A stretch of 64,000 nucleotides of DNA, taken from contig NZ_AUBP01000005.1 of the NCBI RefSeq assembly GCF_000429305.1, positions 186,001 to 250,000 on the forward strand, written 5' to 3'. The notes under the pieces were generated by a model, which was not told the origin of the DNA, did not search any database, and saw only the letters and a program-made list of their open reading frames with translations. Source of the DNA: Desulfovibrio inopinatus DSM 10711 (GTDB lineage: Bacteria; Desulfobacterota; Desulfovibrionia; Desulfovibrionales; Desulfovibrionaceae). The first letter of the stretch is position 1. Each line of letters starts with the position of its first letter. Made by a program: the position numbers and the translations under genes. Positions 27,222-35,404 of the stretch are shown here, one piece after another.

Positions 27222-29027
27222 CTATCGTCTCCCCCTACTCGTTTTTTTACTTGTCGCAGACGACCTGCCTTTTATTCTATCCAAAGATTTTTTGGCTTGA
27301 TTGCGAACAATAGCACTTTCATCTTTCAATGCCTGATAAATGCTTTCAGCAGTTTGTGCGAGACCAATCCGACCCAGCGCAAAAACGGCTAAACTCCTGG
27401 TGTTGTCGTTGGGATGCGATAATAGTCCTTCCAGTACTGCTCGAGCAGGTTCCCCAATCGCTGCAAGACTCCATGCAGCTTTACTTGCCAAATCTGAGTT
27501 TGACGATTCCATAAAACGCGCCAAGGTTTCGAGAGCGTCTTGTCCCCCGACCTGGCCCAATGCGGTCAACACCTCACTTTGAACCGTCGGCCCCCCATCC
27601 TGTAGAAGAGTCAATAAACCAGGAATGGCTTTGATTGAACGAAACTCGCCTAGCGTACGGATACATCGCCGCAATGTCTCCGGATCTGTCTCGGATTCCA
27701 ACAAATGCAATACATCATCAATAGCGGTATATTGTTGCGTATGCTTGATCGACCACAAAGCCATAGACCGTACGCGGCTTTCTTCGTCTTTGAGCGCATC
27801 GACAAGATAATCAATCGCATCGGGATGACGTAAACGCCCCAGTGCATTGGCAGCATTGGCACGGATCATATAATGTTCATCTTTGAGCATTGCTGCCAAA
27901 GGTTTCAAAAACTCATGTTGCCCCAAATCACTCAATGCAAAAATGGCTTGCTGGCGAACCTCCCAATAGGGGTCTTGCAGTGCGTTGAGAAACGCTTCCG
28001 AGGAATTGCTCAGCCGACGAAGAGCTTTAATCCCACTTAAACGAATGCGTTCGTTTTCCGATTTCAATAACTTTCTGACTGCCAACGCTGCTTTCTCATT
28101 GCCCATCCTCTTGAGGACATCAAGTGCAGCCTCTTGTCTCGTTCCCCACGGCCTGCACTGAAGAACATCAAGTATAGCGGGCAACGCAGTGTCTCCGATT
28201 CGACATAAGACAGAGCCTGCAAGATAGCGTTCTGTCATGTCAGGATGCCCCAGACGCATAAGACTATGTTCTATATCTTCGGCTGTTTCTGCATCAAGTC
28301 GCGAAACAAGGCGAACAGGTAATGATCGGTTCCCCCCTGTCAATCCGTTATGTCCGGTAAGTGGAGTATACTCTACATCCTTTTCCAAAGAGATGTGATT
28401 TTCTTCACGGGAAGGAAATTCCGAGTCGGGACACGGCAAGACTGAATACCGATGAATCAAACCCGTTTCGTCAGTATCAAGAACATACAGCGTCGCAAGA
28501 GGAATACGCTGTATAAAAAAAGAGGAAATAGGCAAGCCAAGTAAGGTATGAAAAATCGTTCTGATGACACCGGCATGAGTGACGATGACAACCGTTTCAT
28601 TCTGTAATGCAGACTGGACAGACAGCGCATTGAATAACGGAAAAACTCGATTGGCGACATCATTGAAGCTTTCTCCTCCTGGGGGGCGAAATGTATCCGG
28701 CCGATCCCCACGAGCAGACCACGCTTCGAATTGTGTTTTTTTAATATGACGCATGGAAACCCCTTCCCAATCTCCCAAGGAGATTTCTCGGAAACGAGGT
28801 TCACTGTCTATTTGAACTGACAGTTGGGATGCGATGATTTGAGCCGTCTCCATAGTGCGATGAAGATCGCTCGCAATAATGTGCTGAGGACGAAAGGCCG
28901 CTGTGAAAAATTGAGCCCAATGTTGCGCCTGCTCACGCCCTCTCTCTGACAAGGGAAAGTCGGTTTGCCCAATGTATATTCCTTGCGCCGGTTTTTCGAT
29001 TTCACCGTGCCGCAACAAGCAGATCAT
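27222..29027 (-). CDS. Histidine phosphatase-HEAT repeat fusion protein
   Basis: A 601-aa cytoplasmic protein with two parts. Residues 1-190 form a phosphoglycerate-mutase-like phosphatase of the CobC type: LLRHGEIEKPAQGIYIG (phospho-His in RHG), SDLHRTMETA, FREISLGDWEG and VTHAGVIR. After a linker (about 190-245) come roughly ten HEAT/PBS-type repeats (for example RANAANALGRLRHPDAIDYL) up to a basic tail. The gene overlaps the NTP transferase gene upstream by 26 bases and GGAG precedes ATG 29027, so it ends the oxidoreductase block. The HEAT part may position it on a partner enzyme. The substrate is unknown. Confidence 0.85.
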   Translation of the reverse strand: MICLLRHGEIEKPAQGIYIGQTDFPLSERGREQAQHWAQFFTAAFRPQHIIASDLHRTMETAQIIASQLSVQIDSEPRFREISLGDWEGVSMRHIKKTQFEAWSARGDRPDTFRPPGGESFNDVANRVFPLFNALSVQSALQNETVVIVTHAGVIRTIFHTLLGLPISSFFIQRIPLATLYVLDTDETGLIHRYSVLPCPDSEFPSREENHISLEKDVEYTPLTGHNGLTGGNRSLPVRLVSRLDAETAEDIEHSLMRLGHPDMTERYLAGSVLCRIGDTALPAILDVLQCRPWGTRQEAALDVLKRMGNEKAALAVRKLLKSENERIRLSGIKALRRLSNSSEAFLNALQDPYWEVRQQAIFALSDLGQHEFLKPLAAMLKDEHYMIRANAANALGRLRHPDAIDYLVDALKDEESRVRSMALWSIKHTQQYTAIDDVLHLLESETDPETLRRCIRTLGEFRSIKAIPGLLTLLQDGGPTVQSEVLTALGQVGGQDALETLARFMESSNSDLASKAAWSLAAIGEPARAVLEGLLSHPNDNTRSLAVFALGRIGLAQTAESIYQALKDESAIVRNQAKKSLDRIKGRSSATSKKTSRGRR

Positions 29028-30189
29028 AGAGTTTCTCCAGTTCGGGCGAAGATGAAGGAGCGGCAAGTATGTCTTCGGGTGTACGGCCTGCCAACCGAGT
29101 CAGCTTTTCGTGGGAAACGCGCGTTGCGGTGTAACGCCGCTCAACCCCTTTCAACGCCTCGGGATTGTCGGCAAACAACTTACGTTTCTTCTCAAATCGT
29201 TCTTCCATGGCAACGGCTGATGTTCCCTGAACATACTTATCAGCAAGGCAGACCAGTTCGGCGCAGGTCATAGGCTCCTCGGCCCGTGCCGGAAAATCCA
29301 TATGGAGGGCGATGGCATCTTGTATTCCGGAAAAACCAGCGTCGGCAGCCATCCGAGCGCCGACAACAGCATGATTCGGCCACCCTTTTCCAATGTCGTG
29401 AAGCAATGCGATCGCAGATGTCAGTTCAATATCGAAATCGATTCCTCGATCCTTCAGTACCTGAGCGAATGCAATGCTTACCTCAGCAACCTGGGTCGCG
29501 TGGAGAAACATGTCATCTCCTGCACCCAAGGCAACAAGAAGCCCAATGGCTTCTTCCATAGTAGGATACGGTCGAGACTCCACCTGTGCTTCAAGTTCCG
29601 CCAATCGCTCTGGCGTATCGGCGTCGTACAGAATAAAACGGTCGGCAAGTCGGATATTATGAACACATTTCGGATTCGAGGCCGTAAACTGACGGACATA
29701 TCCAGCCAATCCCTGCTCACCAGTCCAATTGAGTATATCGCGACGATGCTCGATATCGAAAAGCGGAGGATGGCCTGTCTTTCCTAAAAAATTGGGAGTG
29801 ATGAAATATCGTGAAGTTTTATGAACAATGCGCCATCGTCGAAGTAACGCTTTGACCGTGGCCGACCTCACTAATGGAATATCAACTGGTAAGAGGAAAA
29901 AACCGGATGTTGTATTCCCTAAGGCATCCAATGCCATTGTAATTGAAGAGAACATACCGGTGGCATAATCGGGGTTATAGACGATTTCCACGTCTCGATT
30001 TGCCAAATACTGCTCGAGCTTCTCCCGGTTATGCCCTGTCACGACAACAATACGACGGATACCGACATCGCGAAATAAATCAATAGACCAATCGACCAGC
30101 GGTTTGTCCCCGAGAGGAAGAAGCGGTTTAAACGCTCCCATGCGAGACGAAAAACCGGCAGCAAGAACGACGGCGGCCAGCGAGTACAT
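29002..30189 (-). CDS. MobA-like NTP transferase fused to HD domain
   Basis: A 395-aa protein. Residues 1-195 are a MobA/MocA-type nucleotidyltransferase: VVLAAGFSSRMGAFKPLLPL, then NPDYATGMFSSI, LLPVDIPLV and GHPPLFD. In MocA this fold attaches CMP to molybdopterin for xanthine-oxidase-family enzymes, so cytidylylation of the cofactor for the nearby oxidoreductase is likely. Residues about 225-340 carry an HD hydrolase signature (ALLHDIGKGWPNHAVVG). I recall PGAP naming this DVU_1551 family. It lies 2 bases after xdhC. Confidence 0.85.
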   Translation of the reverse strand: MYSLAAVVLAAGFSSRMGAFKPLLPLGDKPLVDWSIDLFRDVGIRRIVVVTGHNREKLEQYLANRDVEIVYNPDYATGMFSSITMALDALGNTTSGFFLLPVDIPLVRSATVKALLRRWRIVHKTSRYFITPNFLGKTGHPPLFDIEHRRDILNWTGEQGLAGYVRQFTASNPKCVHNIRLADRFILYDADTPERLAELEAQVESRPYPTMEEAIGLLVALGAGDDMFLHATQVAEVSIAFAQVLKDRGIDFDIELTSAIALLHDIGKGWPNHAVVGARMAADAGFSGIQDAIALHMDFPARAEEPMTCAELVCLADKYVQGTSAVAMEERFEKKRKLFADNPEALKGVERRYTATRVSHEKLTRLAGRTPEDILAAPSSSPELEKLYDLLVAAR

Positions 30190-30191
30190 AA

Positions 30192-31268
30192 TTATCTCGT
30201 CCGGAGTTGTGCTCTATGCGCAATCATCTCAGCGACGATACTTACGCCGATCTCTTCCGGCGTCTGCGCCCCTATGGTGAGCCCTATGGGACAATGCACT
30301 CGATCAAAGCGGCTCCGATCGAATCCCTTCTCTTCCAATGCCCTATATGTGGCATCCCGCTTGGACCGGGAACCGATCATGCCAAGATATCCCGTTTGCG
30401 TTTCAAGCGCCTGTTCTAAAATTTCTGCGTCGTTACGGTGGCCGCGTGTCACGATAACAACATAACTACTCGCCCCCATGGGTTCATCAATCATTTCGGG
30501 CGTGGTAAAAATATCATCAAACGTTTTGGGGACAAGACAGCGTTCTGCATCGGGGAATCGTTCAAAATTGGAAAACTCCGGTCGATCATCAAGCACGACA
30601 ACACGGAACCCAACGATGGCAGCCACTTTGGCCGTCCAGGCAGCAACATGCCCGCCACCAAAAAGATACAGAGTGTCGCGCGGAATGCCGGACTCGACAA
30701 GATAGCGTTGACCGTCTTTTTCTACGACATCCCAAACAGCCCCCTTCACTCCCTGCGCCAAAGTATCTGCCGTTTCCTTCTTCGGAATATCATACGCGGC
30801 AAGCGCTTCAATATTGGAACCGACTTCTTGAGCAACATAGAATGAACGCCCAATGTGCAAACCACCGTCCGTCTGATTCAAACTCACGACCATAATCCAG
30901 GGACGTTGTTTTTTCTGCGCCTCACGACAAGCCGAAAAAACCGGTTGCAGCTGATCGACATTCATCATCGGCTCAATAAGGACTTCGAGCCGACCTCCGC
31001 AAATCATGTCCACGCCTTCGTCTTTTTTCCCTGTCAAATCGAACGTCGCCAAAACAGGCGTGTTTTGCGAAATAACTTCCTGAGCCCGCTCAATAGCAAG
31101 GGCTTCAACTTTTCCGCCACCGATAGTTCCCTCAATCTCTCCGGATGAAAGAACAATCATGCGTGCTCCGGCGGTACGTGGTGTAGAACCGTCTTGATGA
31201 AGGATACTGGCCAGAGCAAACGGAGTTTTCGATTCAAGCAATTTGAGAATGGATTCAGTTAGAGGCAT
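30192..31268 (-). CDS. XdhC-family aldehyde oxidoreductase maturation factor
   Basis: A 358-aa protein of the XdhC/CoxF family, which binds molybdenum cofactor and promotes insertion of its terminal sulfido ligand before handing it to the apoenzyme. N-terminal domain: GSTPRTAGARM, GTIGGGKVEA and CGGRLEVLIEP; C-terminal Rossmann domain: LYLFGGGHVAAW and VTRGHRNDAEIL, ending with GLTIGAQTPEEIGVSI. AAGGA nine bases before ATG 31268 (MPLTES) fixes the start; an ATG two codons earlier is possible. It overlaps the ligase gene by 14 bases. Confidence 0.93.
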   Translation of the reverse strand: MPLTESILKLLESKTPFALASILHQDGSTPRTAGARMIVLSSGEIEGTIGGGKVEALAIERAQEVISQNTPVLATFDLTGKKDEGVDMICGGRLEVLIEPMMNVDQLQPVFSACREAQKKQRPWIMVVSLNQTDGGLHIGRSFYVAQEVGSNIEALAAYDIPKKETADTLAQGVKGAVWDVVEKDGQRYLVESGIPRDTLYLFGGGHVAAWTAKVAAIVGFRVVVLDDRPEFSNFERFPDAERCLVPKTFDDIFTTPEMIDEPMGASSYVVIVTRGHRNDAEILEQALETQTGYLGMIGSRSKRDATYRALEEKGFDRSRFDRVHCPIGLTIGAQTPEEIGVSIVAEMIAHRAQLRTR

Positions 31269-32598
31269 TGTCATTTTCCTTATAGTCGTAAGAAACAAAA
31301 AGACGGCGTTTGGCTGGCATGACCTTAAAGCAGGTCGATGCATCGACGTACTGAAGCTCCAGGCTCAGCTCCTTGCTCTCGAATCGACGAGCAAGTTCAG
31401 GAATCCCGCGTAAGCGTTCATAAATGTCGCGCTCAAAAATGTTGTCCCTGCGCTGAGAAGCCATGTCGAGACATAGCCGCGCACGATCTCGCTCAAGAAG
31501 TAAAGTCGGTACAAACGTCACAATATCGGGATGAGTCAACAATGCGGCGTCGATCGCTCCCAATTCGACGCCTCTGGTTGCGTCAGCATTCGCATCTCCG
31601 CGAGAACGGACCCGCTCCAGGCGTTGAACAGTACTCCCACACGAGCACGTTCCCGGTAATAGTCGCGCAAAATCACCTGTTCGATACCGAATGAGTGGCA
31701 TGCCTTGCCGATTCAACGTCGTGACGACAATCTCGCCGACATCACCTATATCAAGCGCTCGAGCTGATACCGGATCGATAACTTCAAGATATAAATCCGC
31801 TTCACGAATGTGCAAACCATCATGCGCTGCACATTCCACGGCTCCCCCAAATCCAGTTTCGGTCATTCCGTAGTGGACATACACAGGGCAGGAAAACACG
31901 TTTTCAATTTCGTGCGTCAACCATAATGGCGCTGGTTCGCCAGAAACAAGAACACTCATAACAGGCGATTCGGAAATTTTCCCTGTAGCTATTGCCCAAC
32001 GAGCAAGAGCGAGAAGTTGGCTGGGAAGGCCAACAAGGCAATTCGCTTTGTGTGCAAGAATAAATTCCCACACGTCTTGTGGATCCGTAAGAAATCCATA
32101 GCACGCGCAGTCGATTTCAATATGGGACAACGCCTTGTCAATGAGGTCACCAACCGTTGCCGGACGACTGCCTGGCATAAGCGTTACGAGTGACGTCCCG
32201 TTGCCGACTATGGGAGGTATGCCGATACGGAAAAAATCGATAATATGTTCCAAATCCGGATCAGTGAAATACAGTCGTTTTGGATCTCCTGTCGAACCCG
32301 AGGTATACAACGTAACGATACGTGAAATATCTCCCATCGACGTACAAACCATGTCCTGGCCGTATGCGCGCAATTCTTCATCGCTCAATAAAGGCTGGTC
32401 TGCCCATTGTGATAGTGCGGTCAGAGATTTCGGAGCGTTTGCGAGGTGCCGGCGATAAAACGGACTGCAATGACAGGCGTACTCCAAAACGGAGTTCAGC
32501 GCGTTCAACTGAAATCGTTCCAGAGCCTCCCGATGGAGCGTATTACCCGTCTGCTCGATCCGGCGGGCGATCCAGGCGTCGAGCGGTGTCATTTCCAT
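31255..32598 (-). CDS. Adenylate-forming ligase (phenylacetate-CoA ligase-like)
   Basis: A 447-aa member of the acyl-adenylate/PaaK superfamily. The ATP loop YTSGSTGDPKRLYF is followed by HYGMTETGFGGAVEC and IRYRTGDFARLLPGTCSCG, typical of PaaK-like enzymes, which activate a carboxylate with ATP. I recall this as the DVU_1553 family. The start codon overlaps the stop of the radical SAM gene (TAATG). No known xanthine-oxidase-family maturation needs acyl activation, so the substrate is a real unknown in this cluster. Confidence 0.86.
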   Translation of the reverse strand: MEMTPLDAWIARRIEQTGNTLHREALERFQLNALNSVLEYACHCSPFYRRHLANAPKSLTALSQWADQPLLSDEELRAYGQDMVCTSMGDISRIVTLYTSGSTGDPKRLYFTDPDLEHIIDFFRIGIPPIVGNGTSLVTLMPGSRPATVGDLIDKALSHIEIDCACYGFLTDPQDVWEFILAHKANCLVGLPSQLLALARWAIATGKISESPVMSVLVSGEPAPLWLTHEIENVFSCPVYVHYGMTETGFGGAVECAAHDGLHIREADLYLEVIDPVSARALDIGDVGEIVVTTLNRQGMPLIRYRTGDFARLLPGTCSCGSTVQRLERVRSRGDANADATRGVELGAIDAALLTHPDIVTFVPTLLLERDRARLCLDMASQRRDNIFERDIYERLRGIPELARRFESKELSLELQYVDASTCFKVMPAKRRLFVSYDYKENDNASN

Positions 32599-33962
32599 TA
32601 TCGGTCCTTGATTTGACGATAAAGCGGGTGTCCTTCGGCTGATGTCAGATTGTATGCGCAAAACGGAATGAGACGACCATCTGGAGCAACACAATGAATG
32701 CAGCACCCACGCAAGCGTTCCAGATCAAGAGACCACGCATCCTGAAACGCCATGGCTGAAAGGCTGAAGGTCCGTTGTCCGACATCGGCAAGAAAAGCGT
32801 CCATGTCGCCAAGTGGTTCGCCAGTTTTATCGAGCTTGGGTAACGTCCATTGTCCGGCTGTACAGCTAATGGACTTATGTGCCCCGTCCAGAGCGTCAAC
32901 AGGTTGTATCTCGACTTGAGGCGAACAACAGGACTTGGTCTGCCCCATATGTTTTAGCGTTCCATCGGCTTCACGTAAGTATTTGGCATGAAAGGAACAT
33001 AACGCATGTTCACAGGAAGGTGGCGAAAAATCATGTGTATGCACAAGACCATTGGTCTGTTCTTCCAGACCACGCATGATATCCGGTAATGTAATGCGCT
33101 TTTTGGAAAATTGTGCCGGAAATCGACCAAAGAGGCTGACAGGCTGAAAATGGACTCCACGGACCACCGTTCCAGTCTCTAATGCGAATTGTACGATTGC
33201 GCCAAGCTGATGCTCATTAATACCAGCTGCCACCGTCGGAACAAGGACGACGGCAAGACCAAGTTCGGCAGCCGCAGCAATCGCTTGCTTTTTCAGATCA
33301 AACAATTCACGCCCACGAAGCCCGGTATAGACAAGGTCGTCAACCCCATCGAACTGTAAAAAAACGCTCGACAAGCCGGCATCGACAAGCGCTTTTCCAT
33401 ACGCTGTATCCGTTGCCAGACGCAATCCATTCGTATTGAGCTGAACAAAAGCGAAACCTTTCGTTTTGGCGAGCGCAACAATCTCAGGTAAATCATCACG
33501 CGTTGTTGGCTCTCCCCCCGAAAGTTGAACATTACAGCCAGAAGATACAACAGCGAGCCTGTCCAAAAGTATCGATATGGCATCAAGCGTTGGGTCCGAT
33601 GCTTTTGTTCCCGCACTTTGTGCAAAACATACCGGACATCCCAAGTTACAATTCTCGGTAACTTCAATCAACGCCGTACATGTTCGTTGTGTATGATCCT
33701 CGCACAGTCCACAATCAAAAGGACACCCTTCGTCTTTTGCCTGAGCCTGTACCGGTTTGGGTGCCGGTTTCTTGGGAAGACGCCATGAGGTAAACGCCGG
33801 AGTTCCACGCCACGCCAAGGTTTTCCACTGTCCGTGCTCACGACACGTTTTTATAAGAAAAACATCGTCGCCTTCCTGCACATACAGCGCATCAATGACA
33901 GAAAGACAATGCGGGCACAGACTTGTTGTTGTGGAAAGGACGTGCGGCAAAGATTCAGACAT
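32598..33962 (-). CDS. Radical SAM protein of the TrsS type
   Basis: A 454-aa enzyme. The SAM cluster motif C105-x3-C109-x2-C112 (CNLGCPVC) follows an N-terminal Cys-rich module: C16-x2-C19, C40 with nearby H43, and C80, C84, C87, C95. Conserved LSGGEPTTRDDLP and LNTNGL follow. A late block CCIHCVAPDG and PFCAYNL adds four cysteines, so more than one auxiliary cluster is likely. The CPHC...CREHG opening is shared with the MJ0619/tetraether-synthase group of radical SAM enzymes. Start at ATG 33962 follows AAGGAAG and overlaps the preceding gene by 8 bases. Reaction unknown. Confidence 0.88.
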   Translation of the reverse strand: MSESLPHVLSTTTSLCPHCLSVIDALYVQEGDDVFLIKTCREHGQWKTLAWRGTPAFTSWRLPKKPAPKPVQAQAKDEGCPFDCGLCEDHTQRTCTALIEVTENCNLGCPVCFAQSAGTKASDPTLDAISILLDRLAVVSSGCNVQLSGGEPTTRDDLPEIVALAKTKGFAFVQLNTNGLRLATDTAYGKALVDAGLSSVFLQFDGVDDLVYTGLRGRELFDLKKQAIAAAAELGLAVVLVPTVAAGINEHQLGAIVQFALETGTVVRGVHFQPVSLFGRFPAQFSKKRITLPDIMRGLEEQTNGLVHTHDFSPPSCEHALCSFHAKYLREADGTLKHMGQTKSCCSPQVEIQPVDALDGAHKSISCTAGQWTLPKLDKTGEPLGDMDAFLADVGQRTFSLSAMAFQDAWSLDLERLRGCCIHCVAPDGRLIPFCAYNLTSAEGHPLYRQIKDR

Positions 33963-34419
33963 CCTGTTCTTCCTTGGGAAGTGAAGGATCAAATCCGTAC
34001 TCTACGAGCATATCAATGATCTTCGCATACGTGTTACTGACGAGCAGGCTGCATCGGTTCATGTCCGGCTTACCACCGGTATCGCTCAAAATGGTACCAC
34101 ACGAGATACCACCATATTCTTTGCACGCCGATTCACGAAACCACTCGACAAGCTCAGCCACCATGACATCTTTTTGTGGATGCGGTTCTTCATCGGCTGA
34201 ACCTTTTCCAGCAAACAATGTCAGTGCAGCCACTCCCCCCAAAAGGCATCCGCATGTTTCTCCACAGTGCCCCAATCCATGTCCAAGACCATCCATAGCC
34301 CGGATCAACTCGGGGTTTTCATGGTCCATACCTTCCAATATCAGTATCATGACAATCTGCGAACAGTTGAACCCCATACTGGAATATCGCAACAAGTCCA
34401 TGGAAAGATCGTCACTCAT
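33955..34419 (-). CDS. C_GCAxxG_C_C family protein
   Basis: A 154-aa cytoplasmic protein of the small redox family with spaced conserved cysteines (PF09719). Seen here: FNCSQIV, GHCGETCGCLLGG (the GCAxxG position), ESACKEYGGISCGTIL and RCSLLV. The family is suspected of binding Fe-S or acting in redox transfer, with no proven reaction. Near-overlap with the radical SAM gene puts it in the same operon. I recall this as DVU_1555 family. Confidence 0.86.
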   Translation of the reverse strand: MSDDLSMDLLRYSSMGFNCSQIVMILILEGMDHENPELIRAMDGLGHGLGHCGETCGCLLGGVAALTLFAGKGSADEEPHPQKDVMVAELVEWFRESACKEYGGISCGTILSDTGGKPDMNRCSLLVSNTYAKIIDMLVEYGFDPSLPKEEQDV

Positions 34420-34438
34420 TTTTCATTTCCCCCGCGTA

Positions 34439-35113
34439 TCAAACACTTTCCGATTTTTCGGCAACAACAAGGCCATATCCCACTTTCGCATTGGTGTGTT
34501 GGCCACATTCAACCGGAAAAAATGTTGTTAGTGAAACTCCAGCAAAGATCAGGTGGGCAGCAAAATCGGCTAAGAGTCGCGAATGGTCTTCAGCAAGAAG
34601 CACACGAAATCCGACATGTTGCAATCCGTTGACGATGTGATCCAACGGCATAGCTCCGCGAATGCAACCTTTGGCTGAATCAAGCATTCGGTCACGTTCC
34701 GCTTTCAAGATAACGTCGCTCATGACCAAACGGCCCCCAGGTCGCAGAACACGAAGAATATCCGAAAGCGCACGATCACGCTGTTCAACCAACGAAAGAA
34801 CACATTCAGCCAACACACCATCCAGTGTTTCATCACCAAAAGGGAGGTGCGAAGCTTGGGCTACAGCAACATACGGTTGTGCATGACTGGCGAGCCCCCC
34901 AGAAGGTTCTACTCCGAAGGCTTCAACATTCATCGTTTCTCGGAGATAGCGTAGACTGCTCCCTTTGCCGCATCCCAAATCCAGAACGATGTCATCCGCC
35001 GAAAAGCCGGCTTTTGTCGCGGCCAGTTCGGTTTGCTTCAGACCGCCTGGATGCATGACATCTTGGCAGGCGGCCTGAACATCGGCACACTCATACGGTG
35101 AGGCCATGATCAT
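34439..35113 (-). CDS. SAM-dependent methyltransferase (TrsM type)
   Basis: A 224-aa class I methyltransferase of the ubiE/Methyltransf_11 type. Motif I is VLDLGCGKGSSLRYL, motif II region AQASHLPFGDETLDGVLAECV, and the post-motif LRVLRPGGRLVMSDVILK. Its start overlaps the zinc-ribbon gene by four bases (ATGA). I recall the name DVU_1556 family. Substrate is unknown; the operon suggests a small molecule or cofactor rather than RNA. Confidence 0.87.
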   Translation of the reverse strand: MIMASPYECADVQAACQDVMHPGGLKQTELAATKAGFSADDIVLDLGCGKGSSLRYLRETMNVEAFGVEPSGGLASHAQPYVAVAQASHLPFGDETLDGVLAECVLSLVEQRDRALSDILRVLRPGGRLVMSDVILKAERDRMLDSAKGCIRGAMPLDHIVNGLQHVGFRVLLAEDHSRLLADFAAHLIFAGVSLTTFFPVECGQHTNAKVGYGLVVAEKSESV

Positions 35114-35325
35114 TTGTCTTCCAACAATCGCTCCACATCAAGCATCTTACCCATGGCCAATTCTTCAGGAATAATCACTTGTTTGCACTTCGGGCACACA
35201 GGTAATTCCACGTCAAAAACGCTTTCCAGATACTCAAGCTGAACCGGAGCTGGTACCATAGGTTCGTCACAAGTGACACATCGCCACCCGGCATATTTTT
35301 CAATTAATTCAGGGAATCGTTGCAT
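35110..35325 (-). CDS. Small two-CxxC protein (DVU_1557-type)
   Basis: A 71-aa protein with C16-x2-C19 and C44-x2-C47, a rubredoxin- or zinc-ribbon-like arrangement. There is no signal peptide. It precedes the methyltransferase with a 4-base overlap, so the pair is translationally coupled. I recall it as a redox protein family in the same cluster of D. vulgaris. Whether it binds iron for electron transfer or zinc for structure cannot be told from sequence. Confidence 0.8.
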   Translation of the reverse strand: MQRFPELIEKYAGWRCVTCDEPMVPAPVQLEYLESVFDVELPVCPKCKQVIIPEELAMGKMLDVERLLEDK

Positions 35326-35404
35326 ACTATCTGTCCCGTTGCATCCTGAAAGGTTGCTTTTCTCTCCTGTCAGACATGGTATGCCCTATGCCTGACGGAA
35401 GAAA

